Shown piece after piece: positions 33,701-45,977 of a DNA stretch of 64,000 nucleotides; the stretch's first letter is position 1, and each line of letters starts with the position of its first letter. The stretch is from contig CM064873.1 of assembly GCA_032719365.1 (NCBI GenBank), forward strand, positions 38,169,742 to 38,233,741. Direction: 5' to 3'. Below the pieces are notes generated by a model. That model had not been told where the DNA came from, searched no databases, and saw nothing but the letters and a program-made list of their open reading frames with translations. Origin of the DNA: Prinsepia uniflora (lineage: Eukaryota; Streptophyta; Magnoliopsida; Rosales; Rosaceae). The position numbers and the translations under genes are program-made.

Positions 33701-36700
33701 TCCAACAGCAGAGATGTTAAAATACGTAAAGAACTGAGGGATAACATTTTCAGTTATACTCCAGTTTCTTATACATTCTTAATTTTAATCAATATACATA
33801 AGGGTTTTGACATCACAGTCCATTTACTTAAAACGAGTGTATCAATTCCAAAACATGAGCACAGTGCTTTTTGATACAGAAAATAAGAGTATTATGACAA
33901 ATTACAAATTTTAATTGCAAGTAATATTACCGTCTGCATCATGAACCTCTTCATCTTCCTCTGAAGACTCTGAACCAGAAGATGCTTGATTATCTATATC
34001 ATTGCTGGCATCATCATCATCTTCAGCCTCTTCATCTGAAACCTATAATGGGAGAGTACGTATAAAAATAGTATTATAAAACAAGATCATGGCTTCTCAA
34101 TGTAAACACATTTCTGGTTTCTCCTACTTATATTCTTAACATCCATACCCTGAAGGACAAAGAGGATAAGACATCCAGTAGAAGTGCTTAAGAGGTATAA
34201 CTATCACACATATGTAATAGGCTAAATTCAGAATTTACATGATAGCTCAGTCCACAAAAAAAAATTGCAGCCTTTGGTACCAAAGAAGGTGACCAAGTAA
34301 TCAATGAAAATACACATAAAATAAAGTACAAATAAAAATTAAAATAGAAGATTAGATTTTTTATATTTGATAGTTAGCGAAGTTATGTTATAACACTAGA
34401 ACACTGATAAGCCAGGTGAGTTATAACATGAACATGCCCACACCAAAGTGGCAAAAAAATTCAAAGCTGTTTAATGTGTACAGCCTCCACATATACACTC
34501 AATCAACATAACATTTCTGAACCAAAATATGTTTCTATTTAATAGACAAGATGAGTTTAGCTTTGTTCACCTTCATATCATTACAATCAAGGTCATTTTC
34601 AAAGATAACTTTTCTCCTTGACCTTCCATCATGAAACTCAACATGTTCCTTCAGGTGATCGTCAAAAGCAGCATCTTGATCTAATGCAACTTTATGTGCA
34701 GCTTCATCCTGATCTGACGATTCTGATTCTGAACCGTCAATATCCTCCGCATCTTGCTCTAGCAAACGACTCTGTTCTCTAGATTCATCCGTATCTTTTC
34801 CATTACTTTGGGCTTTTGATAATAAACTAGGGTTCCGGCCAAATAGATTAATGAAGCTCTGCTCTAACTTCTCATCAACCGAATATTTAGTGTTCTGAAG
34901 AGATTTTACCAAAGCCACACCCACGTCTTGGTGCTTTTCTGTTACAAGAATCCATTATTAAGAAATAAATTGATAAAATTTGCAAAACGAGAGAGAACAC
35001 GACTTTTGACAAAACTCAAAGGTGGCATTGGGAAGAAAAGATGTTTCCCTTCAGAAAATACATTAGGGAGAGAGTGCAACTATATATCATGGAATTAAAC
35101 TAAATTACTGTATCTTTGCACACAAATATGTATAAGGAAATAAATTGAACCTTCATTTGTTGCTTCCCCCTTTTCGTCAATGTTTGAAAACTGAACGAAG
35201 TGGTCATTTATGTTTATATAAACAGCATCTTTATCATACAGGAGATCGCCAAGTCCAGACATGGGTGCGTAAAACAATTTTTCTTTGTCACGCAAACCCT
35301 TCTTTTTGGCAGCTGACGGTAAAGGACAAGGATCAGGTAAGCCTGTCATATCAGCTAAGCTGTAATCCCCAACACCTGCGATATGAATCTGATGCACAAT
35401 GTTCATCAGACAACAATATAACAATATATAGTAAAACATATAAAGCACGATAATGCATCTACAAATCATATTTCCAAAATCTGCTGCTTCCCTGGGATAC
35501 AATGACTGATTTTTCACCATGCCTGTGTAAGATGAATGATAAAATGTTCATAATATTATGAAATACCAAATCCTGAAACAGATATAATCAATGCACTTTT
35601 CATATTTTCTTATATGCGCAGCTTCCTACAATCACAAAATCGTAACACTTGACATTCCAGTAAGTAAGGCAATCAAATTATAGCTTTTGGGATTTAAACT
35701 AGGAGAAATTAAAAAAAAAATGAAATAGAAAAAAGAAATTCTCATTATATTCATTAGTAAGTTGAAAGCACTAAATCACAAAATCATAAGTTTCAAATAA
35801 ATATCTGAAATATATTTCTTAAAAAACTTCAAAATAAAAGTGACAGGTGACATAAACACTAGTCACTGCTCACTAGTCTGCACTAGTAGAGTATACCTTT
35901 ATCCAAAAAGCTGAACCTATAAGATGTCCCCTCAGCTTGCTCTTTGAGCTTCTTTAAAGTTTAAAACACATAACTTAGCCCAAATGTGCCCTAAATTATC
36001 CAAATACTCATGTGATCCAATGTATTCTTTCTTCTTTATTTCAGCATGAGGGGCCAACCAAAAATGCGTAATAGGGAAAAATCATCTTAACTACTAAGTT
36101 GGAAGGAAACAAGGAGCTTTTCACTAAAAGCTGTGCTTCTAATGACGACGAAGCTTAATTTGTCAGAATGATGTCAAAGCTTGCCTCTATTCCCATATAT
36201 TTACAAAAGAAGTAAAAAGTGGAAAGATTTTTAATGCGTACGTTTCCATTTATAATTTGAATCGTCAAAGAGCAAGAAAGGCCCACTCTTAAGACCTATA
36301 CCTAAATTATCATCCGTTTTTTTTTTCAATAAGACTTTTTATTACATATTACTTAATTTCCAGAAGTAATACGACGAGCTTTAAAATTTAGACACATACC
36401 TTAGTTCCTTTTTTCATGCTACAGCCCCGCAAATAACCATACAGTGTGACATTTCTATCGCATTTATTATTCAAGCGCACTTTTTCAGGAGGAGTGACAT
36501 CTTCAAAGCGGTCTACCAAAACGTAAGGATGAGCAGTTCGCCAAGATAAAGGATGAAACTTCATAACAGATATGAAACGAGCCAAGTTGTGAATTTCACG
36601 TTTAACATACCTGTTCATTAAAGCAGGAGAATATTATAATTAAAAAGAAAAACCCAAATTCAATTCAAAATAATTATCAACTTTCAGAAGCGACTGGATC

Positions 36701-37877
36701 AGCCAGTGCAGAGAGTGACTACTTACTTTCCATGAATGAGACCAGATAAATAAAATAATTTAGCCCCATCATATATTTCAGTCCAGAAACGATGTTTGAG
36801 GTGCTGCTTTGTTTTCTTCAATTTCTTTACGTCTTTGAACTTATCAAGGTGGGTAAGAACCCCCATAACCTTAGGAAATCCATGAACTTGCAATATATTC
36901 AGGAATTCAAATGTTTCCTGTAAATAAATTGAAGCCAATCCGGTATTATTAAAAAGGTCAAAAAACCCAGGACATCCAATAAATATTGAAGCTGAATCAC
37001 CTCATGATACATAATAATGACATCTATGAGTGTCTGTCATAGATATATTTGATATGTATGACAGGAATTGAATTCATAGAAAATCGAAAAAGAAAAGAGC
37101 GTACAATTTTTAAAGCCGTCAGGACTTTATGAAATTTTAAACAATCCAAGTAGGCAATAAAAGAAAAGTAACAAGAATAATGACCCTCAAGTCTCACCAT
37201 TTCAAAACCATAGCTGCCATCTATAAGAAGCAATGCTAAATCAGCAAACTTTGCAGCATCAATCATACCATTGATATCATTTGGGCACTCCACAAACTGT
37301 ACTCGCCTTTGCTTGCCTAGCACATGCAAATAATGAAGGATTTAATGAACACGGCTTAACCTGGTATTAAACTGAATCAAATTATTGCCAAGCATCAGAA
37401 GAAAAGGACAAAACTTGGCACCTGATACAATGGTTATTGGGCCTCGAACCTCTGGTAAATTATGCTTTGTATAATGCTTCACAAGAGATTTAATTAACAA
37501 AGATTTGCCAACCTAGAATCAACGAATTTATAAATTAACAGAGTAAGAGTTTTGCAATCCAAAATATTGCACCGAATTAATAGACATTTTATATATACCC
37601 CCGGAGGTCCGTGCACTAGAACAACATATGGAGGTTGTTCGCCATATGAGCGATCAATCGTTGGAACATGGATCCTGCGCTGCTCTTTCTCGACGGAGCG
37701 CGATTGAAGACGCTTAGCTTTCACAGTTGAGCTAAAAGCAAATGCTTTAGGGTTTTGCTTCTTGCCGTTCTGAGAAGTGTCGCCCTTCTTCTTCTTGTCG
37801 GCCTTTGAGCCCGACTGTCTCGACCTGTGTGCCTTGTGCGACTGCGACTGCTCCTTGGTTCCGCTGTCTATGGCCAT
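27799..37877 (-). CDS. BMS1: Ribosome biogenesis GTPase BMS1, 17 exons
   Basis: BMS1 is a nucleolar GTPase of the 90S/SSU processome, needed for 40S subunit assembly with U3 snoRNP and RCL1. Coding exons: 37877-37599, 37512-37422, 37316-37198, 36917-36727, 36610-36400, 35388-35151, 34938-34571, 34042-33931, 33636-33440, 33285-32954, 32660-32564, 32499-32272, 30493-30254, 29109-28900, 28764-28495, 28357-28154, 27963-27799. Phases agree throughout and total 3552 nt (1183 aa plus TAA), the normal family length. The P-loop GPPGVGKS (residues 90-97) spans exons 1-2, and VLTHLDKFKD is in exon 4. The AARP2CN region covers about 230-320, acidic stretches about 440-560, and the conserved C-terminal domain about 790-1085 (GLGEENVGHMQ, RHRMLKYTPEHMHC, FTSDLEIARFEG, GIRGQVKK, CTFEDKIKMSD). 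A lysine/arginine-rich tail follows. Intron 10 looks U12-type AT-AC; every other intron is GT-AG. No stop or shift is seen. Confidence 0.95.
30571..30894. repeat. Tandem duplication of about 158 bp in BMS1 intron 12
   Basis: Copies 30571-30728 and 30738-30894 both start TGCACCATAAGGGATAGTG and end TTTAAGCATCATTA, separated by a short AT run. Small indels and substitutions separate them, so the duplication is not very recent. Confidence 0.85.
31303..31990. mobile_element. MITE-like element with about 75-bp imperfect inverted ends
   Basis: The left end (31303 to about 31378) begins GGGTTAGTTCTTG and contains GGTCC and GAATTAAGTTATTACATT. The right end, read on the minus strand from 31990, begins GGGTTAAGTCCTC and contains GGTCC and GAATTTAGTTGTTACATT. 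No coding frame is inside. The 9-mers outside the ends (TAATAAAGC and TAAAAGAGA) match at only 6 of 9 positions. A Mutator-like origin (9-bp duplications) is possible but not shown. Confidence 0.6.
32661..32953 (-). other. Apparent U12-type AT-AC intron (BMS1 intron 10)
   Basis: On the coding strand the intron starts ATATCCTTTT (32953 downward) and ends CTAC (32661-32664). TTCCTTAAT, a near-perfect U12 branch-site match, lies at 32678-32670, about 10 nt before the end. No GT-AG choice gives an intact protein here. AT-AC splicing joins GCC CA to A TTT GAT GGA, giving AKFDAQFDGVESSEEE, as expected for plant BMS1. Confidence 0.88.
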
Positions 37878-37892
37878 GGTAACCTAACTAAG

Positions 37893-38023
37893 AAACCCTA
37901 GAAGCAGAACTGCTATCAGCACAGGGTATATGCTGTATGAGCTGCGACAATGGCTTCCGATGTGCTGTGGCAGCAAATAACTATTTCTTTTACTTCTTGT
38001 TTCTCCTACCGTGCACCAGCCCA
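37893..38023 (-). promoter_or_regulatory. BMS1 5' region with a telo-box and a site II-like motif
   Basis: AAACCCTA (plus strand, 37893-37900) is the plant telo-box, 16 bp upstream of the start codon. AGCCCA at 38018-38023 reads TGGGCT on the coding strand, a site II element. This pair is a known signature of plant ribosomal-protein and ribosome-assembly genes. The transcription start is not determined. Confidence 0.7.
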
Positions 38024-38199
38024 ATGGGGTTTAGTTCAAACCCTTTCTTTTGCGGAATAGTAATATCAGCCGTAGGATTGAATGAGCGGTGGAGATTTAA
38101 AGGGGAATCAAAAACCAAACGAGGGAGGTTTAACGAAGAGCCGTTTTACCGTAATTATACTTATATTAAAACAGACGTGGAAAAATCACCATAAATACT

Positions 38200-38710
38200 T
38201 CTGTCCCTTTTTTTTGTTCTTTTTCTTTTTTCTTTTTTTTCTTTTTCTTTTCCTTTATATTTTATTTTTTTCCTTTTTTATTATATTATTTTTTTCTTTT
38301 CCTTTATACATATCAAATTTTTTTTCTTTTCCTTATATATATTTTTATTTATACTAAAACAGATCTACAATGATTTTCCACTTCTGCTCCTTTTTGTTTT
38401 TTTTCCTTTTTTTTATATTTTTTTCTTTTCCTTTATACATATCAAAAGAAAACAAATTCAGCTCTTTTTTTTCTTTGCCTTTATTTTTTTGCTTTTCCTT
38501 TATATTTTTTTTTTCTTTTCCTTTATACGTATAAAAAAAATTCCTTTTTTTCTTTTTCTTTATTTATTTTATTTATTTTTTTTCTTTTCCTTTATTCATA
38601 TCAAAAAATCATAAAAGAGATATATAAAATTTTAAAAAACTGTTTCCCTACAGTGTTTTACCGGTTCTGCTTTTTTTTTTTCCTTTCCTTTATAGATATC
38701 AAAAAATCAC
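38200..38710. repeat. T-rich degenerate repeat upstream of BMS1
   Basis: Long T runs broken by C recur with the core TTTTCCTTTATACATATCAAA. Recognisable cores lie near 38296, 38424, 38514, 38582 and 38680, the last ones with TTCATATC or TAGATATC. Spacing is about 70-130 bp. On the BMS1 coding strand this is a poly(A)-like tract about 0.3-0.8 kb upstream of the gene. Confidence 0.7.
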
Positions 38711-39017
38711 TGCTCATTTATGGAAAATTAGTAATACTCAATTCAATAACATCGCGGTAACGTATGAGCTTAATTGCTAGTAATGCCCCTAAACATTAAG
38801 CCGTGAGGAGTACCAACAAATTACAGCAAAGTAAAATTCAATGTACACCAATTTCATAATTGTATTGTATTTTTAAAATTTTGAATTTAATTCGACTTTC
38901 TGTATAAAGTTTTGTTACTTGATGACGGAGCATGTATGAGATCCACTAAAAAAATAATGTCTTAAAAATGTCGGTGAGAAGAGAATGAAATGTTTTAAAA
39001 AGTATAAATAATTTAAG
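38711..39017. other. AT-rich intergenic sequence, nothing recognised
   Basis: There are no reading frames, repeats or RNA genes that I can support between the T-rich repeat and the DNA transposon end. Confidence 0.4.
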
Positions 39018-39435
39018 GCTTTTTAGCTTAAATGCATCACGAACTCGCACATTTGTCACAATTTACACCATGTACTCGTTATTACTTCACTTAACAGTTT
39101 CAAACGGTCGAGTTGAGCCACTCAGCTCCATTTTCGTCAATGTCGTTCCCTTTGGCATGAAAAAGTCTATGTGGCACATATGTAGATTAAAATATAATAA
39201 TTTGGGAAAGGGAAATTGTGGAACTTCACAATTGACGCCCTTAATTAGGAATCTCAAATTGAGAAACCCTAAATCGAAGAACCTCTAGGCTTTGATGAGA
39301 CCCAAGCTTCGATGCTGCCCAGGTCCTCATTTCCCTTGTCGATGCGACCCACCGTATGTTTTTCCCTCATTGATGCAACCCATTTTTCAATAATTCTATT
39401 CTCTAATCATCGACGCAACCTTCGAAGAAGAAGAG

Positions 39436-39876
39436 ATGGACGAGTTTGAAGTTTGAAGTTGCTACTGCAGGAAGAAATGCAAAATCATGACTTCGTGGAC
39501 TGACAAACATCCTGGCATGAGATTACAAGTGTGTCCATATTCTGAGGTAATGAAAAATCACAAATTTGTTTTCTTTGTTGAAATTACGATGAATACTCAA
39601 GAATTTCTTCATATGGTAGACCTACAATCAAAAATTAGGTTTAGTACTTCAAATTTTAGATGAAAGATGTTCAAATTCCATACAATTCCTGGGATTGCGT
39701 GTAATTTTATGATAATCGGGTCCGTTTTGATGCAAGGAAGCAATTGTGGGTTTGGGGAATGGTTTGATCCTGAAATTTGTCATCGGCGCAAGGCAATCAT
39801 ACTTGGATTGTTGAGGAAAACTAGTAAATTGGAAGAGGATTTGAAGAAGAGCAGAGGTAGGACAATGAAGTCATAG
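39436..39876 (+). pseudogene. GRF-type zinc-finger protein gene, broken
   Basis: Two exon pieces match plant GRF zinc fingers, small Cys-rich nucleic-acid-binding modules. The first has CYCRKKCKIMTSWTDKHPG followed by MRLQVCPYSE and a GTAATG donor near 39545. The second has CGFGEWFDPEICHRRKAIIL and then LGLLRKTSKLEEDLKKSRG, ending in TAG at 39874-39876. The only nearby ATG (39436) meets a TGA at 39454-39456, just upstream of the first cysteine pair, so the start is lost or was elsewhere. GRF proteins often have a C-terminal coiled coil and transmembrane end; here the tail stops after a short helical part. Confidence 0.6.
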
Positions 39877-39939
39877 GTTGCCCTAATTGTGGCCTATATT
39901 GTGGCGATATTTAAGAAGACTAAATTCTAGGGTTTAGGG

Positions 39940-41889
39940 ATTGCCTAGACGCTGGACGCTGGACGTACTAGACGTCCGTGACCTCTCCGGGGTACCTCAT
40001 CCGGAGGAGAGAATATAATATGGAAGGATCTATACAGTGCAGTATTAAATACATTTTATTGATATCCACATGCAAAACATATAAGTATACATAGGTAAAA
40101 TCCGAACCGATCGTTTCGTTTCATCAGACGGGTCTCAAGCCCAAATGCCATGAAACGTGCCATAACCGAAATTTCAATATCATCAAAACCAAATCTTGAT
40201 TCCAACATGTGAATATATAAGTAAATCAGAAAACATTTAAGCATGCAAGGGTTTAATGAAAACGGGCCCACTCACAGTACGATCCCGCGGTGAACCAGCG
40301 CGTACGAACTTGTACCGGGATTATCATACAATTCCTGTCAGTCCAAATCACATGTAAGGGTCACTACAAGTCTTAAATGTTTAACCACAAAGTCCGAAAT
40401 AGAAACCGGCCAGGGTAAGCCGTCCAACACGTTTCCCGAGGCAACCGGCCCTAAACTGACCCATCAAAACTATCTCAGATCAACATGGTTAATTCACCAA
40501 AAATGTTCAGAATGATGAGAGGAACAAAAGTCATGTTGATCGTGATCGGAGATAAGGTCCAACGCGCCCTCACTCGCCGCCCAAAGTGGTTGCGCGTGAA
40601 AGTCACGCGCCTGACACTGTAGCTACAGTGTCACCTCCTTTACCTGTTTGTCTGTAATACGGGCCTGCCACCCGCGGCTTGACCCGGTTGAATACCCATC
40701 AATTCATACTCGATTTCAATCCAATTTGATCCTAACATGTTCATTAACTATCCAATTTAAGTTCTGAGACACTAATTAGTCAAATCAAATCCTTAAATGG
40801 CCATTCGACCCGTGATCATCCAAACGGGTCAATCACAAGAACTCACTGGTTTCCAAACCATAATCCAATTAACCTTACAGTAAGCACCATAGTATCAAAA
40901 CGAACTGGAAAACACAAACAATTGAACCAACACTCACCTGGAAGTAGTCGTCCAAACCTCTGAAATTTCTCTGAACACGGCAACCACATTCCTAGCTCAC
41001 CCGTGGTAGATGGCCATCGATTTCGATGTGGTTGAGTTCCAAACACTCCCAGAAGACTAAACCAGGCCTTGGTTTGGTCCAACGATCACCAGAAATCAAA
41101 AACCCGATTTCCCTCCAAAAATTCCCGAAATGGTTTCTCTCTGGTTCCACTCCTATTTTCAGTCTTTTCAACACCAGAGTGAAGCTCATACACTATATAA
41201 TCAGTTTTAAACAATTTCAAGCCGTCCCAGAGGCTCATGGGTGTCCAATCTGTCCACTGAAATTTGTCCCCCGAAAGCTTCGAATTCCAATTAACAATTT
41301 GATCGTGCAGGCTGGACGGTTCAGGCCACGTTCAAAAGCAAAAGACAGCCCAGACTTTCCAGCACATATTAGCATAATCAATTGTGCACTGAACCACCGC
41401 ACATGGTGGTGCCGTCCATGGTTCCCCCGCGGTTGCTACAGTAGCCAGGGCAAAAGACCAAAATGCCCCTGGTTCAATAATTACCAAAATGCCCCTCACT
41501 TCCTAGACCCGTAACTCAGCCATACGAAGTCCGATTTCGGCGTGCCACCTGTCTACGGACTCAGGATATCGAGACCTACCTAAAGGTCCTTGGTTCATGT
41601 GAAAATTAGTTGTCAAACGAAAAGTCAACATTTTCGCCCGTGAAGTCCAACTTACGGTAATGCCCCTGAACTTCCGATAGTCATAACTTTTTCCCTGATC
41701 GTCCGAAATGGACGTGCCACCTGTCTATGGACTCGTGACATCCCGAACTGCGTCACGGTCACTGGTCAAAGTCCATTTGACCCACTAATCAAAAAGTCAA
41801 CAATTTGGCCATACCATTCACAAGGGTAAAAACGTCAATTAACATAATAAATTATAATATTAAAATCCTCGAATTTCCGGGGTGTTACA
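39940..41889 (-). mobile_element. Truncated LTR related to that of element G
   Basis: The right end is intact (CCGGGGTGTTACA at 41889). In reverse orientation it follows LTR G through the GC hairpin (near 40561-40620) to the GACGTC array near 39950, where it stops without the normal TGACAGG end. TAGGG borders both sides (39935-39939 and 41890-41894), which may be a target duplication, but the left flank is itself TAGGG-rich. Confidence 0.7.
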
Positions 41890-42240
41890 TAGGGTGCAAA
41901 GTGATACACAATTAGTATTAGGGTGCAAAGTGATACACACTTAGTAGTACATAATGCAAAGTGATACACCCTTAGTAGTACAAGGTGCAAAGTGACACAC
42001 CAACATAGTAGTACAGCATACAGGTGCATTGAATATAACTCAACTAATCCTGAAATATGTAAGGAAAATAACTTGAAAGTGAAAACATAATTTATTACAC
42101 AAACAACAATTGAAGCATATGAGATATAATAGCATTGTCAAATAATGCATAAGTAGGTCATTTTTTCTGTTACATGGTGCAATTAAACACACAAGTTGTA
42201 GTTCATGGTGCAAAGTGACACACAAATGCTTGTACACCAA
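41890..42240. repeat. Imperfect array of GGTGCAAAGTGATACAC units
   Basis: The phrase (A/G)GTGCAAAGTGA(T/C)ACAC followed by TTAGTAGTACA recurs about four times at roughly 30-bp spacing from 41890 to 42015, with another copy near 42206. It is probably a subterminal repeat of the surrounding DNA transposon. Confidence 0.65.
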
Positions 42241-42257
42241 AAAAAAATGACATGCAC

Positions 42258-43401
42258 TATAACGACCCGTCCTAGAAATCGGGATTAGATTAGTGATAAA
42301 TGACAGATTAGTGAAATAAATCGATGCTTAGTTGGGTGATTTTGGACGGACGAAGCGAAATGACGGTTTTGCCCCTAGAATGTGCAAAATGTTGACTTTT
42401 AGTTCGGGCAGTTAAATGGACTTTGACCGATGATTGTGACGTATTTTGGGACGCCACGAGTCCGTAGACAGGTGGCACGTCCTATTCCGGCATTCGAGGA
42501 CGAAGTTATTATGTTTGGAAGATCGGGGGTATTTTGGTAATTTAGTTGAAAAGGGGCAAATGGTTGACTTTTTATACAACCAGATATTTTCACGTATTTC
42601 AAGGACCATTAGGTAGGTCTCGATCCCCTGTGTACAATGACAGACGACACGCTGTCATCGAACGTCGAACGGTTTCGTTATGAGGCTAACTACAATAGGG
42701 GCAAAATGGTAATTTGCAAGGATAAGGACAAAATGGTAATTTGCAAGGATGAAGGCAAATTGGCCTTTTTGCTGTGCCCAGTTACAATTGGCCATGTGGC
42801 TGTCCTTGGGAATTGTGCCCACAGAAAATTGGACACCTGGCTACGATTAGCCTCATAACGAGGCTACGATTGAGTCAGCAGATGTTGGCTATGCTGGAGT
42901 GTGTGGGCATTTGGTGATGCCGAGGCTGGTACTTGCTTGACGGCTCTGAGGGTAGTGATAGCGGAGTCCGAGGTTAGTGGTTGACGGTTGACGATCCCGA
43001 GAGTTGGTGACTCGTCCTTTAGTAATGCTCAGAGTCAAACTTCGGAAAGGTTGATACGTGAGAATCAGGATACGTGATGACCGACATCCTTTTGGATGTG
43101 CATAAATGGTGTTAACCGACAGGCAAGTTGGTCGGTGAGTTGGTTTGGTTACGGACAGGTGGTTGTGATCCGTCGGAGTTGTGGATTTCCTACGTGTAGT
43201 AGAGGAGTTGACGTTGGATGGTTAGGCCGGTGGTGGTGTACTTGCTGGGGATGATGTCCCGTGGTTGGAATCTCGAAATCAGGAGATGTTGTGGTTTAGA
43301 CGTTGAGCTGATGTGTTGATTCGAGTTGGTGTTACATGTTGAGTGATGGATAAACTGAAGACGATTTGGGAGACATATTGAAGGAACTTCAAGAGTTGTG
43401 A
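42258..43401 (+). mobile_element. Start of LTR element 'L': truncated LTR then non-coding interior
   Basis: It starts TATAACGACCC (TG changed to TA) at 42258 and follows the related LTRs to about 42860. The sequence then becomes the G-rich interior also present at 52778-54430 and, inverted, in element C. A direct repeat of CAAAATGGTAATTTGCAAGGA occurs near 42703-42750. No coding frame is supported. The element is interrupted at 43401 by solo LTR I. Confidence 0.6.
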
Positions 43402-45763
43402 TGTAACGACCCAGACATTCGAAAAAGGAAAATTTGGAAAATTTGAAGAAAATGACGATTTTGCCCCTAGCTTTGGGCGAACGGTTGACTTTTGGTTCGA
43501 GCGGTCAAACGGACTTTGACCGATGACTGTGATGGAGTTTGGGACGTCACGAGTTCATAGACAGGTGGCATGTCCGATTCCGACATTCGAGGATAAAGTT
43601 ATGATGTTCGAAAGTTCAAGGGTAATTTGGTAATTTGAGTAAAAATGGGCAATTTGTTGACTTTTCAAGCGACATGGACTTTTCATGTAATTCGAAGACC
43701 GTTGGGTAGGTCTCGAGACGTTGAGTCCGTCGACGAGCGGCACGCGTCAATCTGAGTTCGGACCACCGAGTTACGTGTCTAGAGATGCGAAGGGCATTTT
43801 GGTAAAATGTCAAAGCAAGGGCAAAATGGTAATTGATTAATTAAGTAAAATGGGACGGTGATTGGGCTGATTCAGCCATGGTTAGGCCATAAAGTGACAC
43901 CTGTCACTTTCTAAGGGAGATTAGTGGTAGTGCACCTGTGTGTGATCGTGAATTTGATGTGGCGGTGGTGGAAATATTCAAACAAAAACAGAGACTAAAG
44001 ATCAAGTTGTGATCTTGATCGACCTCCCCAGCAACCTATAGAGAGCAAAGAAAAACTAGAGAAGAATTCTGAAAGGGAGAACAGAGAATTGAGATTGAGA
44101 GTGGAAGAAAAGTGATGAAATTGTGAAAGGAAAATAAAAAAAACCCGAAACCTGTCCTTGAGCAATTGAAATTCAATTTCGAGTTGTAGACCAACCCATG
44201 ACAAATTAAGGTTTGATTAAGACTTCTGGGACCTTGAGTAGTCGAACACGATAAAAAAAAGGTAAGTAAACGAGGAGGTATTGGCCAAGAACTGGACCCG
44301 CGACGGTTTGGAATTTCCAGGATTGAGTTCGATCATACACAGGTATGTTCAAGTCAAATTGAGCTTGAATTCATGGTTATAATGGGTCTATGATGCTTCC
44401 TAATTGATCAATTTAAAGAAATCGATGAATACTGAAGGGATTGAATGATGAACAAGCTTCGAAAATTTGAATTGAGTTGGATGGTTGGAAGTAATTGTAA
44501 TTGGAATTGATGTCACAGACCTTTAATTCATGTGTTGACGAGGCTATTGGACATTTGAATTACAGAAAACAAGTTGGAATTGGACGGGATTGAACCGGGT
44601 CAACACGCGGGCTAACGGGGTTGAAATTCCAGGAAATCGGGTTACAGGGACGAGCACTGTAGCAACGTGTTAGCTTCATGTGCAGCCACTCACGGCGGCG
44701 CGTGGGACCAAATCTCGAGGTGATTTCAACATGAAACTTGCTCCTTTTAATGTAACGAACATTTTGGCACTAATTTCGAGGAAATCGGATATCGTTTTGA
44801 TAGTGTTCAGTGTATCTAAAGTTTCGTATACGTTTAAAATACGTATTGAAATCCCGGAAAAATTGGGGAAAATTATATGAGGTATATGGAAGTGTTAGTG
44901 ACCCTTGATATTGATGTTGGACAAGAATTATGATTTCCGAAATTTACGGAAAAACTTGCAGTTCGGAAACGAGCCGTTTGGACGGTGTGTGAGTGGACTT
45001 TGTTTTCTAAATTTCAATGCATGCATAATCGTTTTCTATGCTTTATATTTAAGATTTCTATGCTTATGGTAATTACGATTTCCGTATTCATATGTATTTC
45101 GATATGCAATACATAATTGCACGTATTTCGAGACTATGATTTCTCCTATGCTTTGATGATGGTTTAATGGATGATTTTATATGATTTGTATGTATCATGT
45201 TTTGATGATGTTTTGATTATGATTGTGAGTATGATTTATGGTTTTGGCACGTATTTCGAAATTATCACGGATTTGAAATACGATTTGATTTTACCATGGT
45301 TTTGGCACGTTTTACGAGATTTTGAGTAAGTTGTGATTTGACCATGGTTTTGGTGATTTGAATTTGGGATTTGAAATATGAATTGATTTCAAAGATTTAA
45401 AACAGATTTTGGGAAAAGTGATTTCGGGCTTGATGCCCAGTTCATAAAAGTGGTTTGATGAACGAGATTTCAGGTTTCGGAAACTTGAAAGTGGATTTCC
45501 GAATTTGGGTTCGGAATAATTATTCCGGATGCTAGCTTACGGAATGATTATTTCGGATGCTAGCTTACGGAATGATTATTTAGGATGCTAGCTTACGGAA
45601 TGATGGTTCCGAATTCGGATTTGGAACTGAATGATGGATATGATTTAGGATTTGAATGTGAAATTCGGACATGAGTTCCATTTCGATAAAATGTGATGTC
45701 AGATTTGGTTTTGGAATTTGGATTACGATGAATTCTGGATTTACTATGGATTACATATGTTTT

Positions 45764-45977
45764 GGGTTTAAAGACCCGGTACTATTGCTGGATCATGTTT
45801 TGGGTTTAAAGACCCGTTTGATTGATGACGGGGGAGTGCCCTTGATTGATATGTTTTGAGTTTAAAGACTCGGTTACTATGATATCCCCTGAGGCCTATT
45901 GATTGTGTTTTGAGTTTAACGACTCGTTGATATACCGGGAAGGCCTGATTATGCACATGGTTTTGAGTTTAAAGACC
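45764..45977. repeat. Array of five TTTAAAG palindromes in LTR I
   Basis: Copies start at 45764, 45802, 45858, 45912 and 45964. LTR J was inserted 7 bp after the last copy. Confidence 0.85.

Larger units (their letters stand above)
39018..42257. mobile_element. Probable DNA transposon carrying a GRF zinc-finger gene
   Basis: The left end (about 39018-39090) and the complement of the right end (about 42257-42180) share TGCAT, CATTTGT, GTCAC-TTT and CACCATG-ACT in the same order, suggesting inverted ends. Between them lie a broken GRF-finger gene, a truncated LTR (39940-41889) and a short tandem array. GRF fingers occur in some Mutator-like elements, so that class is possible. The exact ends and target duplication are not resolved. 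Confidence 0.4.

Noticed and set aside
38082..38357. 91-codon frame with a Phe-rich hydrophobic tail
   Set aside because: The apparent membrane segment is just translated T-rich repeat.
39931..39939. Telomere-like TAGGGTTTAGGG
   Set aside because: Only two partial units are present, at an LTR truncation point; this is not a telomeric tract.
41026..41514. 162-codon open frame on the plus strand
   Set aside because: It runs antisense through a truncated LTR and overlaps conserved non-coding LTR motifs; related LTRs do not keep it open.
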